Positions 26,985-38,312 of a DNA stretch of 64,000 bases are shown piece after piece. The translations under genes were made by a program, and so were the position numbers. The stretch's first letter is position 1; each line of letters starts with the position of its first letter. The DNA lies in NCBI GenBank assembly GCA_023101885.1, contig JALPQD010000836.1, forward strand, positions 192,144 through 256,143, written 5' to 3'. The notes under the pieces are model-generated. The model had not been told where the DNA came from, did not search any database, and was given only the letters and a program-made list of their open reading frames with translations. This stretch comes from Typhlomys cinereus. Its lineage: Eukaryota > Chordata > Mammalia > Rodentia > Platacanthomyidae.

Positions 26985-27290
26985 GGAAATGGAGAGATGG
27001 CTCAGGGGTTAAGTCTCTCTACCTTGCAAGCAGAAATACCTGAGTTCAGATCCCAGGTCCCATATAAAAACACCAGGCAGAAACAACGATGTTGGACTGA
27101 ACTTTCCACCCTGGTGAGCAGAGTCTGGGAGCAAAGCATAAAGGAGGTAGAAACAATCCAGGATTATTCCCAAAGTCACCCTTGATCCTCCACAGGGACA
27201 CACAGTACACATATGCGTGCACACACATATCAACACACACACACACACACACACACAGAAATAAAAGATATAAATAAATAAATAAATAAA
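26985..27290 (+). mobile_element. (CA)n-tailed SINE, sense copy with (CA)n and (AAAT)n tail
   Basis: GGAGAGATGGCTCAGGGGTT (A box), GAGTTCAGATCCCAGGTCCC (B box), GATCCTCCACAGGGACACAC, then (CA)n (27233-27256) and (AAAT)n (about 27270-27290). It faces the antisense copy at 26.6 kb. Confidence 0.9.
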
Positions 27291-27561
27291 ATAGTAGAGG
27301 GCGTAAAGTGGGAGTGAGATCTTCCAAGTCTTTCAGACTTCTCTATGGCAACATCTAGGGACATCTAAAAAATAATGTATGTACATGTATGCATGTGTAA
27401 AGTTTATATAGTAGTTTATATAGTAATACCGTATAAATAAAACTTGATAGTATGTACTAAATAACTTCCCAATGAGCGCACAAACACACATGCATAGCCA
27501 TAAATATGCATGTTTTTGAGAGATGGTGGAGATGCACATGAATCTAGAAATGAATTATAGG

Positions 27562-27770
27562 CTGGAAAGATAGCTCAGTGAGAAAGGAGCCTTCTTGAGA
27601 ACTTGGATACCTGAGTCAGAATTTAAAGAGCACATGGCAGAGAGAGAGAACTGACTTTAGAAAGTTGTCCTTTGACTCCAGCAGTGTGTCATGCTATGTA
27701 TGTGTTCTCTCTCTCTCTCTTTCTCAACCTTTTTATCTCTTCGTCTGAATGAATAATTTTTTTAAAAAGA
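27562..27770 (+). mobile_element. B2-type tRNA-derived SINE
   Basis: GGCTGGAAAGATAGCTCAGT (A box) and a CTGAGTCAGAATTTAAAGAG B-box region, then a (CT)n and AT-rich end. Confidence 0.65.
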
Positions 27771-29547
27771 ATTGAATTAGGCAGTAGAAAGGAGATGCAT
27801 TGGGTGCCAGCCAGAAAGGGAGAGAATAATAAGCGGACATTAGGTGTTTGTATTCAAGTTTAAAGGAAATTTTGTCATATATTAAGAAGCAGGGTCAAGT
27901 GGGCTTGGTCGACAGTGACTTCCACAGAGATGGGGGCTTTCTGGACTTGAAAAAGGCTAACAACAATGCCAGGATGAGATTTTTCAGAACTGACTGAAAG
28001 TGGAAATTAGCTACTGTATTTGTCTTAAACCATATGTGCCGCTGAAAGGCCAATAAATAATTCTGACAAAAGTAAAGACTAATAAAGACATTCATAGTCA
28101 TCAAATATTTGAATAGTCACTAAAATAATTGCCAAGCTGTGTTACAGACATGGAGATCTGTAGATCTACCCAAATCTACTGGAAGCGTGTGGGAAATACT
28201 TGGTGGGGAGCCAATTCAGGGAAGTTGTTGACAGTGGTCTGGTTTCTGAGACAGGAAGGGGCATATTTACTTCAGGGATTCAGTTGCTGTGTGGCCCCAA
28301 GCGATCACATTCCTGAGTTACATTTAATCAGACACTCAAGTATCTGTCCAATTCTGGAGCACAGAGGAATTCACTCAATTAAACTTGTTTCTGATCTACT
28401 CAGGCTTAGTAGACAGCACAGCAGAAACTCTTTTCTGAGCAAATAAATTTTACCGTTAAGACTTCTGGCAGACAGTGCAATGACAAGTGGTCTGTAAAAA
28501 ACAGATGATTTGGGGCAGGACATCTGGTAGAAATATGTATCATTAGGCTTTTACATGCGGCTTTCAATGAAGCTTGCCTATACAGGGGAATATTTCGTTC
28601 ATTCATCTTGACAAAGTACAAAGATTCTTTCTGACAGAACTTTTGGTGAATGAAGAACTTTTTGGTGAATTCCATAATGTTGAGCTAGGTGGACTGGACA
28701 AACATGGAATTACCAGAATCTTAACAGAACTTGGACTTTAGTCTACTTGGACACAGAGAGATTCGATACATTGATCTTTATTTATGTAGACTGCCTGTGT
28801 AGTAGAGTTGTCTACACACCCCAAAGAAAAGGCACTGGAAGAGCTGAGCATTTCTCTTGTTAACACCATGGGCCTTTGGAGGAATATGTATTTTTTTTTT
28901 GATTAGATAACAGGAATAAACAAAAAGTCTATTAACATGAGAGACACTTTGATGAAAACCACAGATCCATAATCCAGCAAACATATATGGTCAGCAAAGT
29001 TTTTTTTTTCTCTCTCTCTTTTGAGTGACACAAGATCTCTCTGTAGACCAGGCTTCCCTCAAACTCTTGAACTTCTTCTGATCCTCCTGCCACCATCTCC
29101 GGAATGTTGAGATGATAGGCATTAGCTAACCACACTTTACTAGCAAACTATTTTTTAAGGGCTTTCTTCACAGAGGAGGAGATGTTTTTGAAAAAGAGAG
29201 TGTCTGTGCTTGTGTGTGCACTTCCACGTGTGTGGGGGGAGGGTGGGGGACTGGAGGAATGATTTAGGTCATTTCTCAGTGTTCTCCACCAATTATCAGA
29301 CATGAGCTATACACCACACCCCAGAATGTACTCAAGATGTTTGGCACCATTAGAGAATTCTGCTGCCCTTTGGATGAATAAGCTCTTGGAAGGTGTCAAG
29401 ACACAGCAATGTTTTATAAAATACTCTTGTTTATTCACCCAAGGGGAACAGACATATCTGTTGTGTTTACCAGTGTTTAAGAGAGAATCTAGAGCTTCCT
29501 GATTGCTAGGCAATAAAAGGGACTTCAATTGAAACTCAAGTTTGGAG

Positions 29548-29696
29548 GAGGGATGGGTGGTGCCCACCTATCATCTTAGCACTCCAGATACATTGGCCAA
29601 GAGGATCAACCATAAGCTTAAAGCAAGCCTACACAGCAAGTCTAAGCCAGCAAGAGCTACATGATAGATCCTGCCTCAAAAAAATAAACCATAAAA
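29548..29696 (+). mobile_element. B1-like SINE
   Basis: GGATGGGTGGTGCCCACCTA at the head and CCTGCCTCAAAAAAATAAAC at the A-rich end. Confidence 0.6.
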
Positions 29697-29702
29697 AGGA
29701 AA

Positions 29703-29990
29703 GAGCGAGCTGGAGGCAAGGGTCAGGGGTTAAGACTCTGTCTTGCAAACAGAGGCCCTGAGTTCAGATTCCAGGTCCCATGTTTAAAAAAAAAAAAAAA
29801 AAAAAAAGGCAGGTGGAAACTGCTGAGGCCTGTACTTCTGGCCCTGGTGGGTAGAGCCAGGGAAATCCCAGAGCTGAAGCAACAAGGAGGTAGAAGCAAT
29901 GCAGGATGATTCTCGAAGTCACCCTTCCTCTTCCACACACAATGCCTTCTGATACACACACACACACACCACACATACACACACACACCA
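29703..29990 (+). mobile_element. (CA)n-tailed SINE, sense copy
   Basis: GGTCAGGGGTTAAGACTCTG and GAGTTCAGATTCCAGGTCCC. A 20-plus A run interrupts the body at 29785-29807, and (CA)n follows at 29956-29988. Confidence 0.85.
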
Positions 29991-30010
29991 AAAAAAATTT
30001 TGAGAGAAAG

Positions 30011-30092
30011 AGAAAGAAAGGAAGGAAGGAAGGAAGGAAGGAAGGAAGGAAGGAAGGAAGGAAGGAAGGAAGGAAGGAAGGAAGGAAGGAAA
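30011..30092 (+). repeat. (GGAA)n microsatellite
   Basis: About twenty near-perfect GGAA units directly after the SINE CA tail. Confidence 0.95.
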
Positions 30093-30421
30093 GAAACTGA
30101 TGATGTACTGGAAGGAAGTATAACAGAAGTTATCAGATTACACCTTCTATCTCCAGCCCTGGCTTGACCTATGACTTAATGGAGAAGCACCATCATTTCT
30201 TTTTAGTTTCTATGTCATTCATTGCTTAATGCCATGTATCTAGACAAATGAAAATGTTCTTTGGGGTATTACAAAGAATGTTCTGGTAATGAAGGTCTTT
30301 GAGTGTCATGTTGAAGGGTTTGGCTTCTATTCCACTGCCAGTTGGGGGCAAGTAAAAAATGTTTTTAGCAGGAACTGAACAATGTGATCAAATCTTTTTA
30401 CTTCTTAACATTTTTATTACT

Positions 30422-30684
30422 GGGCCGGGGAGATGAGTCAGTGGATAAGACGCTTGCCCTGTAAGTGTGAAGAACACAGTTCAGATCCCCAGGATCCATG
30501 TAACTTGGGAGGTGTAAGGGACCTCCAGAGCAAGTTGACTAGATAGCCCAGGCTATTAGCAAGTTCTGGATGTAACTGGAAGACCTGTCAGATGTCCCAT
30601 GTAAACTTTGGATCTCCAACAGTGCATACACATGTAAGTGTACATGCACCCCTCCACACTCATACAGATGCCCACACTCTTGTG

Positions 30685-30690
<6 letters not shown>
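30422..30690 (+). mobile_element. B2-type tRNA-derived SINE
   Basis: GGGGAGATGAGTCAGTGGAT (A box) and CACAGTTCAGATCCCCAGGA (B box), with body to the (CA)n at 30687. Confidence 0.65.
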
Positions 30691-30727
<37 letters not shown>

Positions 30728-30747
30728 ATGCATACCCCCAAGTAGGC

Positions 30748-30780
<33 letters not shown>
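30687..30780 (+). repeat. (CA)n ... (GT)n inverted microsatellite pair
   Basis: (CA)n runs 30687-30726 and (GT)n runs 30751-30780 with a short spacer, so the two runs can pair as a hairpin. Confidence 0.9.
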
Positions 30781-30782
<2 letters not shown>

Positions 30783-30959
30783 GGGGGGCATCCATGGGCC
30801 ACAGAGTGCAAGTGGAGGTTAGAGGACAACTCTGTAGAGTTATTTCTTTCCTTCCAACATTATGTGAGTTTTGGGGATTGAACACAAGTCATTGGGCTTA
30901 TGCAGCAAGAGTGTTTACCTTCTGAGACATCTCACTGACTTAACCAAACCTTTTTTTGT

Positions 30960-31259
30960 TCTTTTTAAAAATTTTTTATTGTTTATTATTTATTCAATTG
31001 TGCATGTATATGTGCGCGCGTGTGTGTATGTATGTGTGTGTGTGTAGAACTATGGACGAATTCAGGAACCACCATGGACCGCCTCCACCTCCTCCTTGTT
31101 GACTCTGCCCCGGGATTCACAGGCTCCGCTCTACCAGGACCAGAAATGCAGGCTGCCTCCGCTTCCGCCTGGCGTCTATACGTGGGGTCTAGGATCCGAA
31201 CTCAGGACCTTCCACCTACAAGGCAGAGGCTTAACCTCTGAGCCACTTTTCCAGCCCTC
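30960..31259 (-). mobile_element. Variant subfamily of the main SINE, antisense
   Basis: The head half matches the family (GAGCCACTTTTCCAGCCC at the end). The tail-proximal half instead reads GAACTATGGACGAATTCAGG, AACCACCATGGACCGCCTCC and CCCCGGGATTCACAGGCTCC. The same variant recurs at 38965-39250. Confidence 0.8.
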
Positions 31260-31299
31260 CTTTTTTTGTTTTTAAGAATTAAGGAAATTAATTAAATGT

Positions 31300-31302
31300 A
31301 TT

Positions 31303-31379
<77 letters not shown>

Positions 31380-31395
31380 CAGACAGAGACAAAGA
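31300..31395 (+). repeat. (GT)n followed by (GA)n
   Basis: GT dinucleotides pass directly into about 25 GA units, then GACA units. Confidence 0.95.
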
Positions 31396-31499
31396 GAGAG
31401 AGTTCTCTCCTTTTATCTTATGAGACCTAGAGAGATCAAACTCAAGCTGTCAGGTTTGCATGCAAGCACTTTTTAACCAATGAACCATCTCTTTGTAAA

Positions 31500-32290
31500 A
31501 AATCATCTGGTCGCAGTTTAGAAGATATGCTGGAAGAAGACTTGAATGAAAGTGAGGTGATTTGTTAGGAGACTGTTACCGTAGCGAAAGCATGAAAATG
31601 GAAGGGGATGTAGTAAGAGCCACAGTAGAGACAAGGGAAATGTGGAGATATTAAGTGAATTGAATCAGGAAGCTTAGCTGAACTGAGGATAACCTTCACA
31701 GTCACATTCTTATTGAGCTGATACTAAATCTACCTTGACAGAAAAACTAGCAGATTTTAAGCATTCCAATGTTTTATTCAGTTTCAAAGACAGTGAGTCT
31801 GGGAAAAAAATTTTTTTTCTTTTGTAAAAAAAAAAGGTAATGAAACTATATCTATTTCCAGTGTGCTCAGATCAAGTTCTCTTCATAAAAGTCACTCAGA
31901 AGTTGTTCTGTGTGTCTAATTCTTATGCCTACTTGGACGGCTTGTGACAGAGAAGGCAGCACACATTCTGGAGTGCCAGTGCCTACTTTAATTTCAGCCA
32001 TGACTTAAAGAGCAGGCAATAGTGCACGTTACCTATTTTCAAATCTTAGTCTACCTCTTCTAGATTGTGGGTTTGTGGAAAAACTACATAGGGCTTTGTT
32101 TTGTAATTGAGAATAGTAACAAAACCTGACTCATAAAGTTATGGCAATAGTCACATGAAGAAATCCTGAAAGAGAGATTAGTTCAGTGACATGTAAAGCA
32201 TGCTTGGGAATTGTAAATACAGGTCATTACTAAATTAGGACTCAAAGCAGTAGAAAATACAGAGGAAGGGAGAAAGAATAGGAATTTATT
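31500..32290. other. Unique-looking non-coding sequence
   Basis: No repeat family, exon or RNA gene was recognised; only short poly(A)/poly(T) runs near 31808-31836. Confidence 0.5.
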
Positions 32291-32299
32291 TTATTATTT

Positions 32300-32560
32300 T
32301 GGTTTTGTGTGTGTGTGTGTGTGCATCAGAGAGCACTGTGTGTCCCTGTGGAGGGCCAAGGGTGACTTCAGGAATCATCCTGGGTTGCTTGGACCTCTTT
32401 TTGCTTTGCTCTGGGATTCTCCAGACTCTACCCACTAGTGCTAGAAATGTAGGCCAACACTATTTGGCCTGGTATTTTTTACATGGGACTTGGGATGCGA
32501 ACTCAAGACCTTCTGCTTTAGAAGCAGAATCTCAACCCTTGAGCCATCTCTCCAGCCCAA
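32300..32560 (-). mobile_element. (CA)n-tailed SINE, antisense copy
   Basis: (GT)n, GCATCAGAGAGCACTGTGTG, GGAGGGCCAAGGGTGACTTC, and the head TTGAGCCATCTCTCCAGCCC. Confidence 0.9.
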
Positions 32561-32861
32561 GAATAGGGATTTCTTTGAGTTACTTCAAGAGAAGAATAGG
32601 TTTTTTTGTTTTTGAGAATTAAGGCATAATTTATTAGAAGAGAGAGAAAACAGAACTCATGGACATGAATCTGTGAGAGGCAAGAAAGTCCAAGATAAGA
32701 TTTTAAGGAGAGATTAAAAATATTTCAAGGTTTTCCTGTTTTTTTAAAGCCTTGTATCTGTGAAGCCTATACCTGGTTATATTCCTGCAATCTAATGCCA
32801 TATTTCAATAAGAGTAATAAGAAAATAGAATATTACATGGTATTGTCTTTTTTTTTTTTTT

Positions 32862-33128
32862 TAGCTTGTGTATATGTGTGTATATGTGTGTGTACAAGAG
32901 GGCACTTGGATGTGGGTACCTGTGGAGAATAAAGGGTAACACCAGGAATCATCCTGGATTATTTGTTTATTGCTTTGCTCTGGACTTTCCCAGTATCTAC
33001 CTTCCAGGGCCAGATTTGCAGACCTACTACCATATCCAGCTGGTATTTTTTATATGGTATCTGGGGGTCTAAACTCAGGTCTTTATGCTTGTAAGGGAAA
33101 GGATAACTATCAAGTCACCACTCGAGCC
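32862..33128 (-). mobile_element. (CA)n-tailed SINE, antisense copy, diverged
   Basis: GTGTGTACAAGAGGGCACTT, GGAATCATCCTGGATTATTT and TAAACTCAGGTCTTTATGCT. The head end is eroded at the pyrimidine tract. Confidence 0.75.
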
Positions 33129-33395
33129 CCTCTCCCTCCTCCCTTCCTCCTTCCTTCCTTCCCTCCTTCCTTTCTTCCTTCCCTCCTTCCCTCCTTCCTT
33201 CCCTCCTTCCTTCCTTCCTTCCCTTTCCCTCCTTCCTTCCCTTCCCTCCTTCCTTCGTCTTCCTTCCCTCCTTCCTTCCCTCCTTCCTTCCCTCCTTCCT
33301 TCCCTCCTTCCTTCCCTCCTTCCCTCCTTCCCTCCTTCCTTCCTTCCTTCCTTCCTTCCTTCCTTCCTTCCTTTCTTCCTTCCTTCCTTCTTTTT
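33125..33395 (+). repeat. (CCTTCCTT/CCCTCCTT)n homopyrimidine tract, about 265 bp
   Basis: Nearly pure C and T with one G near 33257. Repeated blocks give it mirror symmetry. Open frames across it, rich in Pro and Ser, are repeat artefacts. Confidence 0.95.
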
Positions 33396-33419
33396 TAAAG
33401 CTACTATTCCCCTTTTTAT

Positions 33420-33650
33420 ATTATATATTTTAATTGTGTGTATGTGAAGCCCAGAGGTTGATGTTGGGTGCCTTTTGCAATTGCTCTCTATCTTATTTTT
33501 AACTGAGCCTAGAGTTTGCCAATTAGCTAGCCTAACCCCCAGAGCTAGAGTGATAGGCACATGCTGCCACACCTGGCTTTTATATAGGATCTGAGAATCT
33601 AAATTCATGGCAAACCCTTTGCTGACTTAACCATCTCCCCAACCTTATTC
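33420..33650 (-). mobile_element. Rodent interspersed repeat, antisense, diverged (family not named)
   Basis: GAAGCCCAGAGGTTGATGTT, GGTGCCTTTTGCAATTGCTC, AGGCACATGCTGCCACACCT and AACCATCTCCCCAACC recall a common rodent repeat layout. Confidence 0.5.
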
Positions 33651-33774
33651 TCCTTTGATTAAAGAATATGGTCTAGGACGTCTCTGCAAAATTTTCTGCA
33701 GTCTGGAAAAGAATGTTTCAAAGTCTGCTTCTCTTAGAGAAATACCTCCAAACCACCATTTTCTTAAGTATTTA

Positions 33775-34036
33775 TTTATTTATTTATTTACTTAGTATGT
33801 GTATGTGTGTGGGTGCACACTGTGTGTCCCTGTGGAGGACCAAGGCTAACTTCGGGAATCATCCTAGATTGTTTCTCTCCTTTTTGCTTCACTCTGGGAT
33901 TTCCTAGGTTCTGCTCACCAGGGCTGGAAGTGCAGGCCACTGCTGTTTCTGCCTGGCTTTTTTACATGGGATCTGAACTCAGGACCTTCTGTTTTCAAGG
34001 CAGCATCTTAACCCTTGAGCCATCTCCCTAGCCCCT
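33775..34036 (-). mobile_element. (CA)n-tailed SINE, antisense copy
   Basis: GTGTGTCCCTGTGGAGGACC, AGGTTCTGCTCACCAGGGCT and TTGAGCCATCTCCCTAGCCC. Confidence 0.9.
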
Positions 34037-34068
34037 AGAAAGGCATTTTTATACATACAAGTAACTCC

Positions 34069-34767
34069 TTTTTTTTTTTTTCCTAGCTTTTCTATTTTTG
34101 CCATTTTATTCTTTTTTTTTTATTTCAGCTCATACAAACTTATTGGGTACAACAGTTCCCTCCCTCCCTCCTCCCCCCCCCCCCCCCGTACCCCCTGCTC
34201 CCCCTCTCCACCCCTCTCCCTCCCCATCCGCCAGTGCCTCCCACCCCAATTCCCAGAGAGTCCTTTCTTGTGCATGTCTGATTTTCCTCTGGGCCCTCCT
34301 CTCTGATGACGTACAAGGATCCAGTGGCCTTTCCCGAACCCTTTCCCGTGTTCCCCTTAGGTATAGGAACACTGCTGTGGCTGCCAATCCTTTGCCTCCA
34401 AGGATCTTGGTGCCTTTAGCAGATGCTAGACTTTGTGATGTCAACAGTGTGTTGGACAATGGCGCAGGGCATGCAAAGTCCAATTATGATTGCTTCAGCC
34501 CTAACTAGTATAGAGTATCTTACATATCATTGCTCCTCCCATCCTTTTGCTCTTACACTCTTACCGCCCCCTCTTCGGCAAATTTCCCTGAGCTTCAATA
34601 TGGGGAGAGACTAAGCTGGCCTAGTTCTAGGTGGTTGATATAGAGTCTCTGAAGTTCTGGATTGTGGTTTGTTGATTTTCTTTTTGCAGTTTTGCTGCTC
34701 CTGCAATGCCCTTCACTCCATCCTGGTGGGCATTGTATGTTACCCCTTGGCCAGAGACAAAAAGCTG
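34069..34767 (-). mobile_element. 5'-truncated LINE-1 with apparent short 3' transduction
   Basis: Minus-strand LINE-1 3' end, matching 36.62-37.38 kb. It has an inner T run at 34111-34121, then a unique 29-base segment (34082-34110), then a second T run (34069-34081). Flanking duplications AAGTAACTCC plus T run occur at 34059-34074 and 34768-34783. The segment between the two T runs carries a minus-strand AATAAA. This fits read-through past the LINE-1 signal and capture of downstream source DNA. Confidence 0.85.
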
Positions 34768-34944
34768 AAGTAACTCCTTTTTTAAAAAACATTTTTTCTC
34801 TTCCATGCTGGGGATTGAATGGAGGGCCTTCCACAATTAAGGCAAGAGTTCTATCACTGAATTCAGTCTCCAGCCTCTAAGTAAGTTTGTCAGGAAGCAC
34901 AAAACTTCCATAAATTTATTTTTGTAGGACAGCTAACTGCAGGT

Positions 34945-37383
34945 GTGAATGCATCTGCAACACAACAAACAGCAGAAAATACACTAACTCTTGGAAACTA
35001 AACACTATGATGCTGAATGAGATTGGAGCACAGGAAGAAATCATAAAGGAAATTCAAGATTTCCTAGAAGTGAACAATAATGAAAATATAACATATCAAA
35101 ATCTCTGAGAAACAATGAAAGCCATCCTAAGAGGTAAGTTTATAGCTCTTAATGCCTATAACAAAAAAAAATAGAAACATCACAAATAAATAACTTAACA
35201 ATGCAGCTCAAAGCTTTAGAGACACAAGAGCAATCCAATCCCAAAAGCAGTAGAAGAGAGGAGATTAGCAAAATCAGGGGAGAATTATCCGAAATTGAGA
35301 TAAGGAAAACGATACAAAGAATGAACCAGTCAAAAAGCTGGCTCTTTGAAAAAAATCAGTAAGATTGATACACCTATAGCTAAATTAACCAAAATCAAGA
35401 GAGAGAAAACCCAAATTAACAAAATTAGAAATGAAAATGGAGTTATCACTACTGATACCCAAGAAATTCAGAGAATTATAAGGTCATATTTCGAAAACTT
35501 ATACTCCATGAAATTTGATAACACAAAAGAAATGGATGAGTTCCTACGTAAGCACAACTTACCTAAATTGAATTGGGAACTTTTGAATTATTTAAATAGT
35601 CCTATAACATATGAAGAAATCGATGAAGTAATCTTGAATCTTCCCACCAAAAAATGTCCTGGACCAGATGGATTCAGCACAGAATTCTACCAGACGTTTA
35701 AGGAACGACTAACACTAACACTCTTTAAACTGTCCCATCAAATTGCGAAGGAAGGAACGCTTCCAAATTCTTTCTATGAAGCTAATATACTAATCCCAAA
35801 ACCTAATAAAGATACCCTGAAAAAAATAAAACTATAGGCCAGTCTCTTTGATGAACACAAATGCAAAGATTCTCAACAAAATCTTAGCAAATCAGATTCA
35901 AAAACATGTCGAAAAGATCATTCATTATGATCAAGTAGGCTTTATCCCAGGCACATAAAGTTGGTTTACCATATGCAAATCAATAAATGTAATCTATCAT
36001 ATAAACCATCCAAAGTCCAAGACCACATGATGCTCTTGATAGATGCAGAAAAAGCTTTTGACAAGATCCAACAGCCTTTTATGATCAAAACCCTAGAGAG
36101 AGTTGGAATGGAAAGGACCTTTATCAATACAATAGAAGATGTCTACAACAAGCCAGCAGCAAGGATTATAATCAATGGGGAAAATCTTGAAACATTTCCC
36201 CTTCCATCAGAAACTAGATAAGGCTGTCCACTCTCACCACTTCTATTCAATATTGTACTTGAAGTCTTAACTGGAGCCATAAGACAAGAAAGGAAGATAA
36301 AAAGGATTCAAATCGGCAAGAAGAAGTCAAGATATCTCTATTTGCATATGACATGATCGTATACTTGAGCGATCCTAAAAACTCCACCAGGAAACTCCTA
36401 GAACTAATACATAAGTTTAGCAGAGTGGAAGGTCACAAAATAAATGTGCAAAAATCAGTGGCCTTCTTATACACCAAGGATGAAAAAAGTGAAAAAGCCC
36501 TGAGAGAAACAATCCCATTTACTATAGCCCCTAAAAAAAATGAAATACCTTGGCATAAACCTAAGCAAGGAAGTGAGAGATCTTTATAATAAAAACATTA
36601 AAACCCTAAAGAAAGGACACTGGACCCCCTTCACCGCAGTCTCCTATTCCTTTTCCATCTACCTCTGAATCTCCTCTTAGAGTAAGATCTTCATTTAAAC
36701 AGCCTTTTATCTTTGGTTAAGAGGTGACTTCCAATACTAATCAGGATGGAGCCAAGGGCTGTGCAGGAACAGCAAAACTGAAAACAACAATGAACCATAT
36801 TTCAGAATACCAAAGACTACATTAACCACCTGGAACCAGACCAGACAAATATCTCCCAATCCTAAAGCTCAGGGAAACTTGAGGAAGAAGGTGGGGGCAA
36901 GATTATAATGCCTTAAAATGGGGAGGAGCAATGTTATGCACACAAGATAGGGCCAGTAGCTATAATCGAAGTTTGCATGACCTGCACAATGACTGACATG
37001 TCAATGACCCCCCAAAGTCTAGCATGGATCACAGGCAGTAGGATCCTTAGAGGCAAAGGATTAACAGTCATAATAGTGTTCCCATATTAACGGGGAGCCC
37101 AAGAAAGGGCTTTGGGCTATGCCACTGAGTCCTTGCACCTCACTAGAGTGTAGGACTCAAGGGAAATTTGACATTCACACAAAAGGATGCTCCAGAGGAT
37201 GGGAGGGGGAAGGGAGAGGCATGGGGGGAAGAGGAGGGCATGGGGGAAGGGGAGGGCATGTGAGAAGGGGAGGGAAGGAGGTGAAAGGAAGAGGAGGGGC
37301 AGTGCAAGGGGGAACAGGGAGGGGTGGAGGAAGAGGATGGGGTTACCTATTGAGCTTGTATGATTGGGAAAAAAAAAAAAAAA
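34945..37383 (+). mobile_element. LINE-1, 5'-truncated, with internal ORF2 deletion and inactive reverse transcriptase
   Basis: Translated pieces match ORF2 of LINE-1: linker and start of the reverse transcriptase (35346-35837, with KKCPGPDGFSTEFY), then 35961-36221 and 36353-36589, separated by stops and frameshifts. The catalytic FADD box reads FAYD (36341-36352), so the first metal-binding Asp is lost. At about 36615 the sequence leaves ORF2 and resumes in the 3'UTR, losing the C-terminal part. The 3'UTR has a G-rich polypurine tract (37199-37342) and a poly(A) tail (37369-37383). No target-site duplication was found by eye. Confidence 0.93.
37199..37342 (+). repeat. G-rich polypurine tract of the LINE-1 3'UTR
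   Basis: Repeated GGGG and GGG runs separated by A-rich loops make it a strong potential G-quadruplex former, a known property of mammalian LINE-1 3'UTRs. Confidence 0.85.
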
Positions 37384-37560
37384 GAATTGGTGTAGGAAAG
37401 GAGAAGCAGTAGCTGCCAGAAGTAGGGCACTTGGGAAGCTGAGGCAGAACTACTGCTTTGGTCTTAACGCCCACCCGGTCTGCACACTGACTTCCAAGCC
37501 AGCCAGTGTATAAAGTGAAATCCAATCTCAAAAAAACAAAAACAAATCAGAAAACCCTTA
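37384..37560 (+). mobile_element. B1-like SINE, diverged
   Basis: GGGCACTTGGGAAGCTGAGG, AGCCAGCCAGTGTATAAAGT and an A-rich end (CTCAAAAAAACAAAAAC) follow the LINE-1 tail directly. Confidence 0.55.
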
Positions 37561-37639
37561 CACACACTACTCCAATCATAACAGGACAGCTATCTCGCAG
37601 GTCATAAAACTTGTCACAGACACTACTATACTTTAAATT

Positions 37640-37745
37640 TTTTAAATAAAGAGGGTTTGAGGGTGTAGTTAAATGGTATTTGCCTAGTATATAGTAGAAG
37701 ATCCTGGGCTTGATCCTAGCACTGGAAAAAAAAAGGGGGGGGGGG
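37640..37745 (+). mobile_element. ID-like SINE
   Basis: GAGGGTGTAGTTAAATGGTA and GATCCTGGGCTTGATCCTAG, then an A run and a G run at 37726-37745. Confidence 0.7.
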
Positions 37746-38069
37746 AACGGGAGATGAAAAGAAGATAGACGAGAAAGAAAAAAAGAAAGGCTTGTTTTAG
37801 TTTATAATTTTTAGCTGTGACTGTACATCTGGAGACCAAGATAGACTTCAGAGACGCCAAGGCGCCCAGTGGCACGAGTGTATCATACTCCGACTTTTTA
37901 CATCATCATCACTTGATATCAAAGATGTTTTGGTTCTCGGTCACACATTGTAAATGCCATCTATGAAAGTCCTGGGGAATACTGGATTTAGGTTGAAATT
38001 GAATTGATAACCCCATATTCTTATTTTGAGTTACATCAAGACATTCAATCTCTCAATTCTCAATCTCTC

Positions 38070-38312
38070 ATGCACTCATATCTGTGTGTCTTTGTATATC
38101 AGTGGGCACTGTGGAGGTCCAAGATGTTTTGCGATTGCTTTAACCCCTCTTCACTTTACCGTGGGATGGGTCACGCTCAGCATTCTAGGGACGGAAGTGC
38201 ACACCTTTGCCATTTCCGCCCGGCATTTTTTACGACATTTTTACGTGAGAGTTGGGATTGGAACTCAGGTCTTTCTGCTTGCAGAAGTGTAGCCCCTGAG
38301 CCATCGACCCAT
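38070..38312 (-). mobile_element. (CA)n-tailed SINE, antisense copy, diverged
   Basis: GTATATCAGTGGGCACTGTG, GGACGGAAGTGCACACCTTT and CCCTGAGCCATCGACCCATT. Confidence 0.8.

Larger units (their letters stand above)
27291..29700. other. Non-coding stretch with a B2-type SINE and unique sequence
   Basis: A B2-type SINE lies at 27562-27770, an antisense B1-like piece at 29025-29140 and a B1-like SINE at 29548-29696. The stretch 27780-28990 is unique-looking, with short open frames only and no recognised domain. Confidence 0.6.

Noticed and set aside
28129..28446. 105-codon open frame in unique sequence
   Set aside because: No domain, splice context or codon pattern supports it as an exon.
30341..30360. 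Possible CTCF site (CCAGTTGGGGGCAAG)
   Set aside because: Key core positions differ from the CTCF consensus. It is much weaker than the sites at 17122 and 18388.
33085..33447. Long open frames rich in Ser, Pro and Leu (or Lys, Glu and Gly on the other strand)
   Set aside because: They are translations of the CCTTCC repeat with no start context, splice support or domain.
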